DNA from: Treponema_C sp050320395
Lineage (GTDB): Bacteria; Spirochaetota; Spirochaetia; Treponematales; Treponemataceae
Length of the DNA: 64,000 bases
Assembly: GCF_050320395.1 (NCBI RefSeq)
Contig: NZ_CP144459.1
Coordinates: 2,728,001 to 2,792,000 of the forward strand
Direction of reading: 5' to 3'
Position 1 is the stretch's first letter. Every line of letters starts with the position of its first letter. Made by a program: the position numbers and the translations under genes. This document shows, one piece after another, positions 54,578 through 61,448 of this stretch. Under the pieces are notes generated by a model, which was not told the DNA's origin, ran no database searches, and saw only the letters and a program-made list of their open reading frames with translations.

Positions 54578-55240
54578 TTAATTCTTTTTCAAATTCCGTA
54601 TATGCAGATAAATAGTATTCTTAGATAGATTTAAAAGATCCGCTACTTTTTCAACTGAATTTTTATAACTGAAAATATTTTCGTAAAATAATATTGTAAT
54701 AATTTCTTTATTCTTATTGTGCAAAGGAATATCCTCATTATGCCATACGTTCTTTTTTGCGTCTTCAACCCGTGAAATAATTATATCTTCAGAGTTGGAG
54801 GCCAATAATTCCGCGTTGTTCCGCATATTTTCCCGAAAGTTAAAAAAATTATTTAAAAATATGTATAGAGGAATATCCAAATGAAAATTAATACATATTA
54901 ATCCTATGATTTTTTTATTTTCTCCAAAAATAGGAAAGGTTGCCGCCTTAATGGGAGACCCGTTTTTACTCTGATTTTGGTATATCATATTCGGATTGTC
55001 GTGTTTATTAAGATTTATTTTTTGTAAAAGTTCCAATGCAAGATTAGTAATGGGTGCACCGACTTTTCTATTTGAATAATGACCGTTTATAATTTTTATT
55101 GCGGAATGGTCCAAGTCTTCAAGACTGTGAAGAACAAATTCTATTCCATCACCGAAAAAGGCGGAGAGACCGTCCAATACGGAATCGTATGAAGCAAGAA
55201 TGGCTCTATCGGTTAAAGATAAGGTTATAGCATGTCTCAT
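54578..55240 (-). CDS. YheO/DauR-type PAS-HTH transcriptional regulator
   Basis: The 220-residue product has an N-terminal YheO-like PAS domain (GIEFVLHSLEDLDHSAIKIING, FPIFGENKKIIGLICIN) and a C-terminal helix-turn-helix of the DauR kind (VEKVADLLNLSKNTIYLHIRNL). Regulators of this family control amino-acid and D-amino-acid catabolism in other bacteria. It is divergent from ridA-aminotransferase-nhaC and very likely controls them (inference). AGGGGG lies 7 nt before the ATG. Its stop is 45 bp inside the left repeat. Confidence 0.85.
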   Translation of the reverse strand: MRHAITLSLTDRAILASYDSVLDGLSAFFGDGIEFVLHSLEDLDHSAIKIINGHYSNRKVGAPITNLALELLQKINLNKHDNPNMIYQNQSKNGSPIKAATFPIFGENKKIIGLICINFHLDIPLYIFLNNFFNFRENMRNNAELLASNSEDIIISRVEDAKKNVWHNEDIPLHNKNKEIITILFYENIFSYKNSVEKVADLLNLSKNTIYLHIRNLKKN

Positions 55241-55260
55241 TGAGAACCCCCTGGTATTTC

Positions 55261-55289
55261 ATTATAATTAATTCTTTTTGAAATTTAAA
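55261..55289 (-). promoter_or_regulatory. Promoter of the regulator gene
   Basis: On the minus strand: TTTAAA (55284-55289), 17-bp spacer, perfect TATAAT (55261-55266), about 20 nt before the ATG. Confidence 0.55.
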
Positions 55290-55342
55290 GAACTGAATCC
55301 TGTAAGAGTTTAAATGCATATAAAATAATGTAAAAAAATTTA

Positions 55343-55371
55343 TTGACTAAAAAAAATTTCAGTGTTACCAT
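55343..55371 (+). promoter_or_regulatory. Promoter of the ridA operon
   Basis: TTGACT (55343-55348), 17-bp spacer, TACCAT (55366-55371). The -10 is a moderate match; TATATT at 55371-55376 is an alternative with a longer spacer. Confidence 0.5.
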
Positions 55372-55406
55372 ATATTAAAGAAAAATAACTAAAAGGAGAA
55401 GGACAT

Positions 55407-55790
55407 ATGAATGAGAAGGTTAACACTTCAAAAGCACCGGCTGCAATCGGCCCGTATTCTCAAGGTATCCGCAGCGGTAATTTTTTATTTACCTCCGGCC
55501 AAATACCTTTGTCGCCTGAAACCGGTGAGGTAATCGGTACCGAAATTACGGAACAGACAAAGCAGGTTTTACAAAACCTAAAAGCCGTTTTGGAAGCCGG
55601 AGAAAGTTCATTAGACTCGGTATTGAAAACAACATGTTTTCTTTCGTCGATGGCCGATTTCGCTGCTTTTAACAAAGTATATTCGGAATTCTTTACCGAA
55701 AAACCCGCACGCAGCTGTATTGCCGTAAAAGACCTGCCGAAAGGAGTCTTGGTTGAAGTGGAAGCAATTGCGGAAGTTATAGGAGGGTAG
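55407..55790 (+). CDS. ridA: RidA-family enamine/imine deaminase
   Basis: RidA hydrolyses reactive enamine and imine intermediates made by PLP enzymes. The 127 residues match the family closely (KAPAAIGPYSQGIRSGNFLFTSGQ, ARSCIAVKDLPKGVLVEVEAIA with the substrate-binding Arg). AAAAGGAGAAGG gives a strong Shine-Dalgarno. It heads an operon with a PLP-dependent aminotransferase, a functionally sensible pairing. Confidence 0.95.
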   Translation: MNEKVNTSKAPAAIGPYSQGIRSGNFLFTSGQIPLSPETGEVIGTEITEQTKQVLQNLKAVLEAGESSLDSVLKTTCFLSSMADFAAFNKVYSEFFTEKPARSCIAVKDLPKGVLVEVEAIAEVIGG

Positions 55791-55812
55791 TATTATCAAT
55801 ATCAGACATTTA

Positions 55813-57021
55813 ATGAATCACAAGTTTAAAGATCTACAAGGAGGTCTTTTTCTTGAAGTTACAAAAGCCGATGTAGGCGAGGGTGCCGGAAATTTTATGA
55901 AAGCCGGCGGTGATATTATGGCTTGGGCAGACCCCTTTTTCCCCGACCCCTCAATTCCCGAATCCGTTAAAAAAGTTCTACATGAAGCTGTCGATCAAGG
56001 GTTTGCATCTCACTATTCAATGCCTATCGGTGATTTATTACTGCGAAAAACTCTTGCAGCATATATTACAAAAAGAACGGGATTAACCATAGACCCTTCG
56101 CGTAATATTATTATCACGCCGGGCTCCGATTCCGGTCTTTTGTTTTCAATGATGCCGTTTATCAATGAAGGAGATGAAGTCTTAGTTCCGGATCCGAGTT
56201 ATCCGAGTAATTTTTTAAACGGTAAATTATTAGGTGCCAAAACGGTTCCTGTTCCGCTGTTTGAAGAAGATAATTATCAATTTCGCATAGAAGAATTTGA
56301 AAAGCGGCTTTCCCCTAAAACCAAGATGGTTCTCTTTTGTCATCCTAATAATCCTACAACGACCGTTTTTCGCCGAAAAAGCATAGAAGACTTATGCGAA
56401 TTTGTAAAAAAACACGATTTGATTTTAGTAAGCGACCAGGCGTTTCAAGATCATATTTATGATGGAATTGAATTTGTCCATCCGGCGGTTCTCCCCGGAA
56501 TGTGGGAAAGAACGCTTACGGTTTGTTCAATTTCCAAAGGGATAGGTCTTTCCGGATTCCGTATCGGGTATATATATGCAAACGATGTTATTATGGATGT
56601 CCTATATGGAGCTGCGGTAAATGTTTTGGGTGCGTCATCAACCTTATCAACAATAGGGGCTATTGCCGCCATAGAAGATACGGAGCATTTACAACAAAAC
56701 TATATTAAACTGGAAAAACGCCGCCGCCTTGCGTATGAAATTCTGCATGATATTCCCGGAGTGCGGATGAAAATGAGTGAAAGCGGAATTCTTTCATGGC
56801 TGAATATCAGTAAACTGGGAAGCAGTGAAGAAGTTGTTTCGAGATTAATGTCGGAAGCAAAAATACTGGTTAACCAAGGAAATCCGTACGGAGAACAAGG
56901 CAAGGGTTATATTCGCATTGTTACCGGATGTTTTTGGGATGACGAAGCTGCCGTCGAAAGATTTAAACGTATTCGTTCTGTATTACTGGACATGGCTCAA
57001 GAGAGAAATCTTGTGAATTAA
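55813..57021 (+). CDS. PLP-dependent class I/II aminotransferase
   Basis: Fold-type I aminotransferase of 402 residues. The PLP Lys is Lys242 (SISKGIGLSGFRIGY); other motifs are PNNPTTTVF, SDQAFQDHIYDG and the C-terminal substrate-carboxylate Arg in GYIRIVTGCFW. The preferred amino acid is unknown. No Shine-Dalgarno lies close to ATG 55813; the ridA-end GGAGGG would better fit an ATT codon at 55792, so the exact start is open. It is between ridA and nhaC, suggesting uptake and deamination of an amino acid. Confidence 0.9.
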   Translation: MNHKFKDLQGGLFLEVTKADVGEGAGNFMKAGGDIMAWADPFFPDPSIPESVKKVLHEAVDQGFASHYSMPIGDLLLRKTLAAYITKRTGLTIDPSRNIIITPGSDSGLLFSMMPFINEGDEVLVPDPSYPSNFLNGKLLGAKTVPVPLFEEDNYQFRIEEFEKRLSPKTKMVLFCHPNNPTTTVFRRKSIEDLCEFVKKHDLILVSDQAFQDHIYDGIEFVHPAVLPGMWERTLTVCSISKGIGLSGFRIGYIYANDVIMDVLYGAAVNVLGASSTLSTIGAIAAIEDTEHLQQNYIKLEKRRRLAYEILHDIPGVRMKMSESGILSWLNISKLGSSEEVVSRLMSEAKILVNQGNPYGEQGKGYIRIVTGCFWDDEAAVERFKRIRSVLLDMAQERNLVN

Positions 57022-57047
57022 ATTTATTTTCCAGGAGGAGGAAAAAA

Positions 57048-58472
57048 ATGGAGAACAGACAAGAAAAACATGAAGTACTTCAATTTAGAGGAAGTATGTT
57101 TTTGTCATTAGTTCCGGTTGTTATCTTTTTTGCTTTTTGCGCCTTAATGTTTATAGGGCTGAAAGCATTCAACATGGAAGCTTTAGCCATGGCCGGATTC
57201 ATAGCATTGCTTATCGGAGGCGTATTTTGTACAAGTTATACAAAATACTGGAATGCTGCCATTAAAGGTATATCTTCCGTAAGTTCCGTTTCCGTCATTG
57301 TCATCTTTTTTGTCATCGGAATGTTTTCCGCCCTTATGAAAGCCAGCAATCTGTCGGGCGGCTTCGTATGGCTGGCCAATTCCATAGGAGTTAAAGGCGG
57401 TATCTTTGTCGGTTTTGTTTTTTTTGCTGTCTGTGTCATGTCTACAGCAACAGGTTCTTCAATAGGCACAATGTTTTCAGCATTTCCGATTTTTTACCCG
57501 GCAGGTATCGTGCTTCAGTCAAATCCTATGTTTTTAGCAGGAGCTATTGTTTCCGGTGCAATTTTTGGAGATAATTTAGCCCCCATTTCGGATACAACTA
57601 TAGCCTCCGCTTCTACTCAACAATTCCGAAACGGCAGCCCTGCCGATGTCGGAGGATGTGTTCGTTCACGTTTAAAATATTCTTTAGCTGCAGGCAGTAT
57701 AACCCTGCTGTTCTTTTTAATTTTCGGCGGAACGGGAACCGGAGTTGAAAGTATACAAATCGAACAAGCGGCAAATCCTAAAAGCTTATTTATGCTGATT
57801 CCTGTGATTATCATGCTCATCATTGCAACAAAAACACGTAATATATTCTTAGGCTTGTTTATCGGTTTACTTTTAGGTATTTTAACAGGAGTCTCTCTGG
57901 GTTTGTTTCCTCTTTCTGCTGTCTTTGCCAATGATCCCGAACATAATGCTATTACGGGTTTTTTGGTAAACGGTGTTGCAAGTATGCTGGGAACAGTCGG
58001 TTTAGTAATCGCCGTATTCGGTATTATGGGTGTGATTACCGAGGCCGGAATGCTCGACTATATTGTAAAAAGGATATTAGAGAGCAAGATGGCAAAAACA
58101 CCCCGAGGAACGGAGATTGCCGCCATTATAGGTATTTCGTTGACCGATATTATTTTCGGAGGCGTATCAAGTGTGTGTATACTAACGTTCGGTCCGGTTT
58201 TAAATGAAATCGGTAAAGCACGGGATATCCACCCTTACCGGAGAGCTAATTTATTGGATGCAACGGCAAACAGTTTGCCGGCATGTATTCCGTTTATGAG
58301 TGTATTTGTATTTATAGGTTCAGCGCTTACCGGTCTTTCACCTTTAGCTGTAGCAGGAGGAACCTTATACGCTTATTTCCTTTTTGCGGTTATCTGTGTT
58401 GCCGTGTGTACCGGCTGGGGAAGAACCTTTGAGGGAGCAGACGGCGGGGAAGTAAAAAATAATAAAGGATAA
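57048..58472 (+). CDS. NhaC-family Na+/H+ antiporter-type transporter
   Basis: A polytopic membrane protein of 474 residues with about 11-12 helices. NhaC family signatures are ATGSSIGTMFSAFPI, GAIFGDNLAPISDTTIASAST and LLDATANSLPACIPFMS. AGGAGGAGG precedes the ATG. The family includes Na+/H+ and amino-acid- or malate-linked exchangers. In this operon, with an aminotransferase and RidA, exchange or uptake of an amino acid is plausible but unproven. A strong terminator follows. Confidence 0.9.
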   Translation: MENRQEKHEVLQFRGSMFLSLVPVVIFFAFCALMFIGLKAFNMEALAMAGFIALLIGGVFCTSYTKYWNAAIKGISSVSSVSVIVIFFVIGMFSALMKASNLSGGFVWLANSIGVKGGIFVGFVFFAVCVMSTATGSSIGTMFSAFPIFYPAGIVLQSNPMFLAGAIVSGAIFGDNLAPISDTTIASASTQQFRNGSPADVGGCVRSRLKYSLAAGSITLLFFLIFGGTGTGVESIQIEQAANPKSLFMLIPVIIMLIIATKTRNIFLGLFIGLLLGILTGVSLGLFPLSAVFANDPEHNAITGFLVNGVASMLGTVGLVIAVFGIMGVITEAGMLDYIVKRILESKMAKTPRGTEIAAIIGISLTDIIFGGVSSVCILTFGPVLNEIGKARDIHPYRRANLLDATANSLPACIPFMSVFVFIGSALTGLSPLAVAGGTLYAYFLFAVICVAVCTGWGRTFEGADGGEVKNNKG

Positions 58473-58477
58473 TGTAT

Positions 58478-58510
58478 AAAAAAGAGCCGCCAAAAAAGCG
58501 GCTCTTTTTT
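58478..58510 (+). terminator. Rho-independent terminator after nhaC
   Basis: AAAAAAGAGCCGC (58478-58490) pairs perfectly with GCGGCTCTTTTTT (58498-58510) around a 7-nt loop: a 13-bp stem ending in a T-run. The A-run on the other side makes it potentially bidirectional. Confidence 0.9.
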
Positions 58511-58531
58511 ATATATCTTATATCGAAGAAA

Positions 58532-58563
58532 CCCCTTTACGATTATGCTGGAGACGGATTAGG
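58532..58563 (+). repeat. 32-bp direct repeat, right copy (dtd 3'-end remnant)
   Basis: Exact copy of 54502-54533. It encodes only the last nine residues of Dtd (PFTIMLETD) and its stop, without the rest of the gene, so it is a remnant left at the right edge of the cassette. The dtd downstream sequence would originally have continued at 58564. Confidence 0.95.
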
Positions 58564-58604
58564 ATATTTTACCCCCGCTCGCACAATTACAAGCTTATAG
58601 GGCC

Positions 58605-58634
58605 CCTCTAAAAAGCTAACCGAGTTTTTAGAGG
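58605..58634. other. Perfect hairpin between the cassette and the symporter gene
   Basis: CCTCTAAAAA (58605-58614) and TTTTTAGAGG (58625-58634) form a 10-bp stem with a 10-nt loop; GGG/CCC can extend it across a 2x2 internal loop. No free T-run follows on either strand. It may have been the original shared terminator for dtd and the convergent symporter gene. Confidence 0.6.
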
Positions 58635-58638
58635 CTCC

Positions 58639-59868
58639 CTATATATAATGTTTCAAATCCTTGGCTATTATCATCTTTTCGCGTGAGGCTATGTAATAGG
58701 TTGCAAAAAGGGCGGTTGCCGTGTCTATGGCAGCGGCAAAGGCGCAGATGATAAAGGCGGCCGGCTTTAACAAAAGATAACCGGCCTCAAAACCGCGCCC
58801 GTAGAGCGTACACAAGAGGGTCAGAGCAACAAAGGGACCGCCTGAAGGAAAGGCGCTTAAACAAAACGAAATACCGAAGGACATGCCCGTAAGCCACATA
58901 AGATCGCGTAAAGATACACCCAAGCTGGAATATGAACGCAAAACGACGATAAAAGAAACGGCAATAACAAGGGCGGTGCCGCTTCGGGCAAAAACCGAAA
59001 AAAGCGGCATGCTCACCGCGCCGATTCTGCGTTTAACACCCAAACTGTCTTTTGCATGGCGCAGGTTTAAGGCAAGGCTGAAGTTGACATCTCCGGAAAA
59101 GAGAGCCGCTATAATCGGAGCTATACCGGCAAAAAGTACTTTATACGGATGATTTTCGCGGCATAAGAAGCGCAAAAGAACGGGTAAAAGGCCTACAATG
59201 ATGATAAGACCGTCAACCGCAAGTAAAATAATCAAACCGGTAAAAGTTCCCGTTTTAAGAACATCAAAAAGAGACAGGGCCCAGGTACAGGAAACGGCAA
59301 TCATTCCGATTGCAATTAAATCCGTAAAAAAGCTCAGAACTTCAAAGCTGATACGGGCAAGGCAATCGAAAAAGGTAAAGGCGGGTTTTGCCCTGATTGC
59401 ATCCGAAGCAAAGCCGGCTCCGATAAAACCGGCCAAAACAAAGACGGGCAGTAAAAAATCACCGTCAAAAAGTCCGGCCGCTCCGTTAAAGGGAAATAAG
59501 GACAAAAGGCGCTTGGGCAATTCCAAATTAATCGGATCGGAAATCTTTTCAACCGAAATCGGAATACGCGGAAGCTTTATAATAAGGGCGGAAAAAATAC
59601 CGATGAGGGTTGTAATCAAACTGATTACCAAGGCCGATACAACCGTCAATACACCCGTGCGTACCAGTTTGCCCGAGCCGCGCAGCTTTGTTATGCCGAT
59701 TGTTATGCTGAAAAAAAGTACGGGCAGTAAAAAATATCGTCCCATTCTAAGGGTAAGCTCGGTCAAAAAATGTAAAACCGATTTAAATATTTGATTTTCA
59801 AAGGGTAAAAACAGGGCGGCAAAGATGCCGAGCGTACAGCCGATAAGGTATTTTATCCAAATTTTCAT
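58639..59868 (-). CDS. Dicarboxylate/amino-acid:cation symporter (SDF family)
   Basis: A membrane protein of 409 residues with eight or more helices and GltP/DctA features: LRMGRYFLLPVLFFSI, GDVNFSLALNLRHA and the Ser-rich SAFPSGGPFVAL. It takes up dicarboxylates or acidic/neutral amino acids with Na+ or H+. The open frame reaches ATG 59880, but that codon lies inside the -10 box (59876-59881). The second ATG at 59868 (MKIWIKYLIG) lies 7 nt after the box and is chosen; the mRNA is then leaderless. Confidence 0.88.
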   Translation of the reverse strand: MKIWIKYLIGCTLGIFAALFLPFENQIFKSVLHFLTELTLRMGRYFLLPVLFFSITIGITKLRGSGKLVRTGVLTVVSALVISLITTLIGIFSALIIKLPRIPISVEKISDPINLELPKRLLSLFPFNGAAGLFDGDFLLPVFVLAGFIGAGFASDAIRAKPAFTFFDCLARISFEVLSFFTDLIAIGMIAVSCTWALSLFDVLKTGTFTGLIILLAVDGLIIIVGLLPVLLRFLCRENHPYKVLFAGIAPIIAALFSGDVNFSLALNLRHAKDSLGVKRRIGAVSMPLFSVFARSGTALVIAVSFIVVLRSYSSLGVSLRDLMWLTGMSFGISFCLSAFPSGGPFVALTLLCTLYGRGFEAGYLLLKPAAFIICAFAAAIDTATALFATYYIASREKMIIAKDLKHYI

Positions 59869-59875
59869 ACCGAGA

Positions 59876-59904
59876 AGCATACCTTATGCGGCAAAGACAG
59901 TCAA
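59876..59904 (-). promoter_or_regulatory. Promoter of the symporter gene
   Basis: On the minus strand: TTGACT (59899-59904), 17-bp spacer, TATGCT (59876-59881), 7 nt to ATG 59868. This decides the start of the gene. Confidence 0.75.
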
Positions 59905-59956
59905 CATACCGGCCGACAAGCCCTCATAAAAGCATGCCTTGAGGCGAGTTTTAGGC

Positions 59957-59985
59957 TTGAGAAAAGCCGAAAGCTTTGTTATACT
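59957..59985 (+). promoter_or_regulatory. Promoter predicting a leaderless mRNA for the 59992 gene
   Basis: TTGAGA (59957-59962), 17-bp spacer, TATACT (59980-59985), exactly 6 nt (all T) to ATG 59992. No Shine-Dalgarno is possible in this gap. Confidence 0.75.
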
Positions 59986-59991
59986 TTTTTT

Positions 59992-60723
59992 ATGGAAAAA
60001 GGACTTATTATAGCGGGAAAGGATTTTCCCGAAAGCACGGCCTTTGTGAACGCGGCTCTTGCAAACGGTTTTTCGGCGGCGGTTTCCGTTTCGGAGCAAA
60101 ATAAAGAGCAGCTTCCCTCGGAACCGGTAAAAGCCTTTGTCTGGCAGCGTTCATCCTCCTTATCGGCTCGCTCGTTTGTATTGGAAGCCCAAACTTCTTT
60201 GAACAAGCTTACCCATGCGGTTTTAATATTCGATACGGCCCTTTACGCAAAAGCCGGAGACGACTTTTTTACAGGCACCCGTTCGCTTACGGAGGGCATA
60301 GATCTATTTATCGCCTCATATATGTATATAACCCGGGAATTGATTGACCGTTTTAAAAAAACGGGCGGCGGAACCCTCTGTTTTGTCTATAAATCTCATC
60401 CCGGAAAAAGCGATTATATAAAACTCAACGCCCGTTTAAAAGAAACCGTAAATCCGGCATCGCCGCTTTTATCGGCCGCCGGTGAAGCTTTTAAATCCTT
60501 TGCCGAAAACACCGCCGCTTCTCTGTCGGCATCTCCGACAAAGAGCCTTTTAATAGAATATGCTTCCGCATCCGGACAGGCGGGAGAAGAAGAAACCGCG
60601 GATTATCTGTTTTCGCTTCCGCAAATGCATAGCACGGAAATAACCGCGAAAACCGAAAAATCCGTCCGCTGGCTGCGGCCGGGAGCAAAATTCCCTGCGG
60701 TTATAAATCTTTTTAACCGATAA
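59992..60723 (+). CDS. Hypothetical protein, possibly a degenerate SDR-fold protein
   Basis: The 243-residue cytoplasmic product has no signal peptide or membrane segment. The pattern (LIIAGKDFPESTAFVNAALANG; THAVLIFDTAL; ITRELIDRFKKTGGGTLCFVYKS) resembles the strand-helix order of short-chain dehydrogenases. The glycine-rich cofactor motif and the YxxxK pair are not recognisable, so enzymatic activity is doubtful. It leads a rightward operon with the MgtC gene 6 nt after its stop. Confidence 0.55.
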   Translation: MEKGLIIAGKDFPESTAFVNAALANGFSAAVSVSEQNKEQLPSEPVKAFVWQRSSSLSARSFVLEAQTSLNKLTHAVLIFDTALYAKAGDDFFTGTRSLTEGIDLFIASYMYITRELIDRFKKTGGGTLCFVYKSHPGKSDYIKLNARLKETVNPASPLLSAAGEAFKSFAENTAASLSASPTKSLLIEYASASGQAGEEETADYLFSLPQMHSTEITAKTEKSVRWLRPGAKFPAVINLFNR

Positions 60724-60729
60724 TGGAAT

Positions 60730-61437
60730 ATGAGCTTTTCAGATATTTATGATATGTTATTCGGAAGAGATTTAACCTGGTACGCCTGTCTTGCGCGTAT
60801 TTTAATCAGTCTCTTTACAGGTGCGGTTTTAGGTTTGGAACGTAAAATCCGTCAGCAATTTGTGGGAATGCGTACCCTTATTTTAATTTCCGTTTCATCA
60901 ACCCTGCTTATGATGCTTTCAATATATACTTCGGGCCTCTCTGAAACCGGCGTGCGCGGAGACCCCTCCCGTATTGCGGCCCAAGTTGTCTCAGGCATCG
61001 GTTTTTTGGGAGCCGGAACCATATTGCGTCAGGGATTAAATATCAAAGGGCTGACATCTTCGGCTATTATCTGGGTTGCGGCGGCTATGGGCTTAACCAT
61101 CGGTTCGGGCTTTATTCTCCCCGCCCTTATGGCCCTCCTTGTATGTGAAGTTTCTCTCATTTATCTTGAAAAAGTCGAAGAAAAGTACTTCCCTGCCGAG
61201 CGGGCAAAGCACTTAAACCTTGTATTTGAAAACAAGCGCATAGATTTGGAAGCCTTGAGCAAACTGATTTATGCAAACGGTTTAATTATTATGACCACCG
61301 ATGTTACGCGTATTTTAGGCCAAAAGCATTTAAGTATTTCGTTTTCCGTAAAAGTTCCGCCCACATTGGATATCTTTGCCCTCACCGATAAAATAAAACA
61401 AATAGGACGTCTTGAAGAATTCAGCTTAACGGATTAA
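60730..61437 (+). CDS. MgtC/SapB-family membrane protein
   Basis: A 235-residue protein with the MgtC N-terminal membrane domain (LGLERKIRQQFVGMRTLILI, VSGIGFLGAGTILRQGLNIKG, SSAIIWVAAAMGLTIG) of about five helices and a soluble ACT-like C-terminal domain (about residues 150-235). MgtC proteins modulate F-ATP synthase or Mg2+ homeostasis in other bacteria; the role here is unknown. No Shine-Dalgarno is visible; a GATAAT at 60719-60724 lies 5 nt before the ATG but has no -35, so cotranscription with the preceding gene is more likely. Confidence 0.9.
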   Translation: MSFSDIYDMLFGRDLTWYACLARILISLFTGAVLGLERKIRQQFVGMRTLILISVSSTLLMMLSIYTSGLSETGVRGDPSRIAAQVVSGIGFLGAGTILRQGLNIKGLTSSAIIWVAAAMGLTIGSGFILPALMALLVCEVSLIYLEKVEEKYFPAERAKHLNLVFENKRIDLEALSKLIYANGLIIMTTDVTRILGQKHLSISFSVKVPPTLDIFALTDKIKQIGRLEEFSLTD

Positions 61438-61440
61438 AAT
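61412..61440 (+). promoter_or_regulatory. Promoter of the XPB helicase gene
   Basis: TTGAAG (61412-61417), 17-bp spacer, TAAAAT (61435-61440), 8 nt to ATG 61449. It lies inside the 3' end of the MgtC gene. No Shine-Dalgarno is visible. Confidence 0.65.
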
Positions 61441-61448
61441 AGACTGTT

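Larger units (their letters stand above)
54534..58531. mobile_element. 4.0-kb amino-acid cassette bounded by 32-bp direct repeats
   Basis: The segment contains a YheO-type regulator (minus) and ridA, an aminotransferase and an NhaC antiporter (plus). Its DNA looks distinctly more AT-rich than hisG-hisB-dtd on the left and the symporter gene on the right. It is bounded by an exact duplication of the dtd 3' end. No recombinase gene is inside, so the island call is inference. Confidence 0.65.

Noticed and set aside
59198..59794. 198-residue Lys/Ile-rich plus-strand ORF opposite the symporter
   Set aside because: Antisense shadow of a hydrophobic membrane protein; the composition follows from the complement, and the symporter is a clear family member.
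60719..60732. GATAAT-N5-ATG before the MgtC gene as another leaderless promoter
   Set aside because: No -35 box at any normal spacing, and the gene is 6 nt after its neighbour, so cotranscription is simpler.
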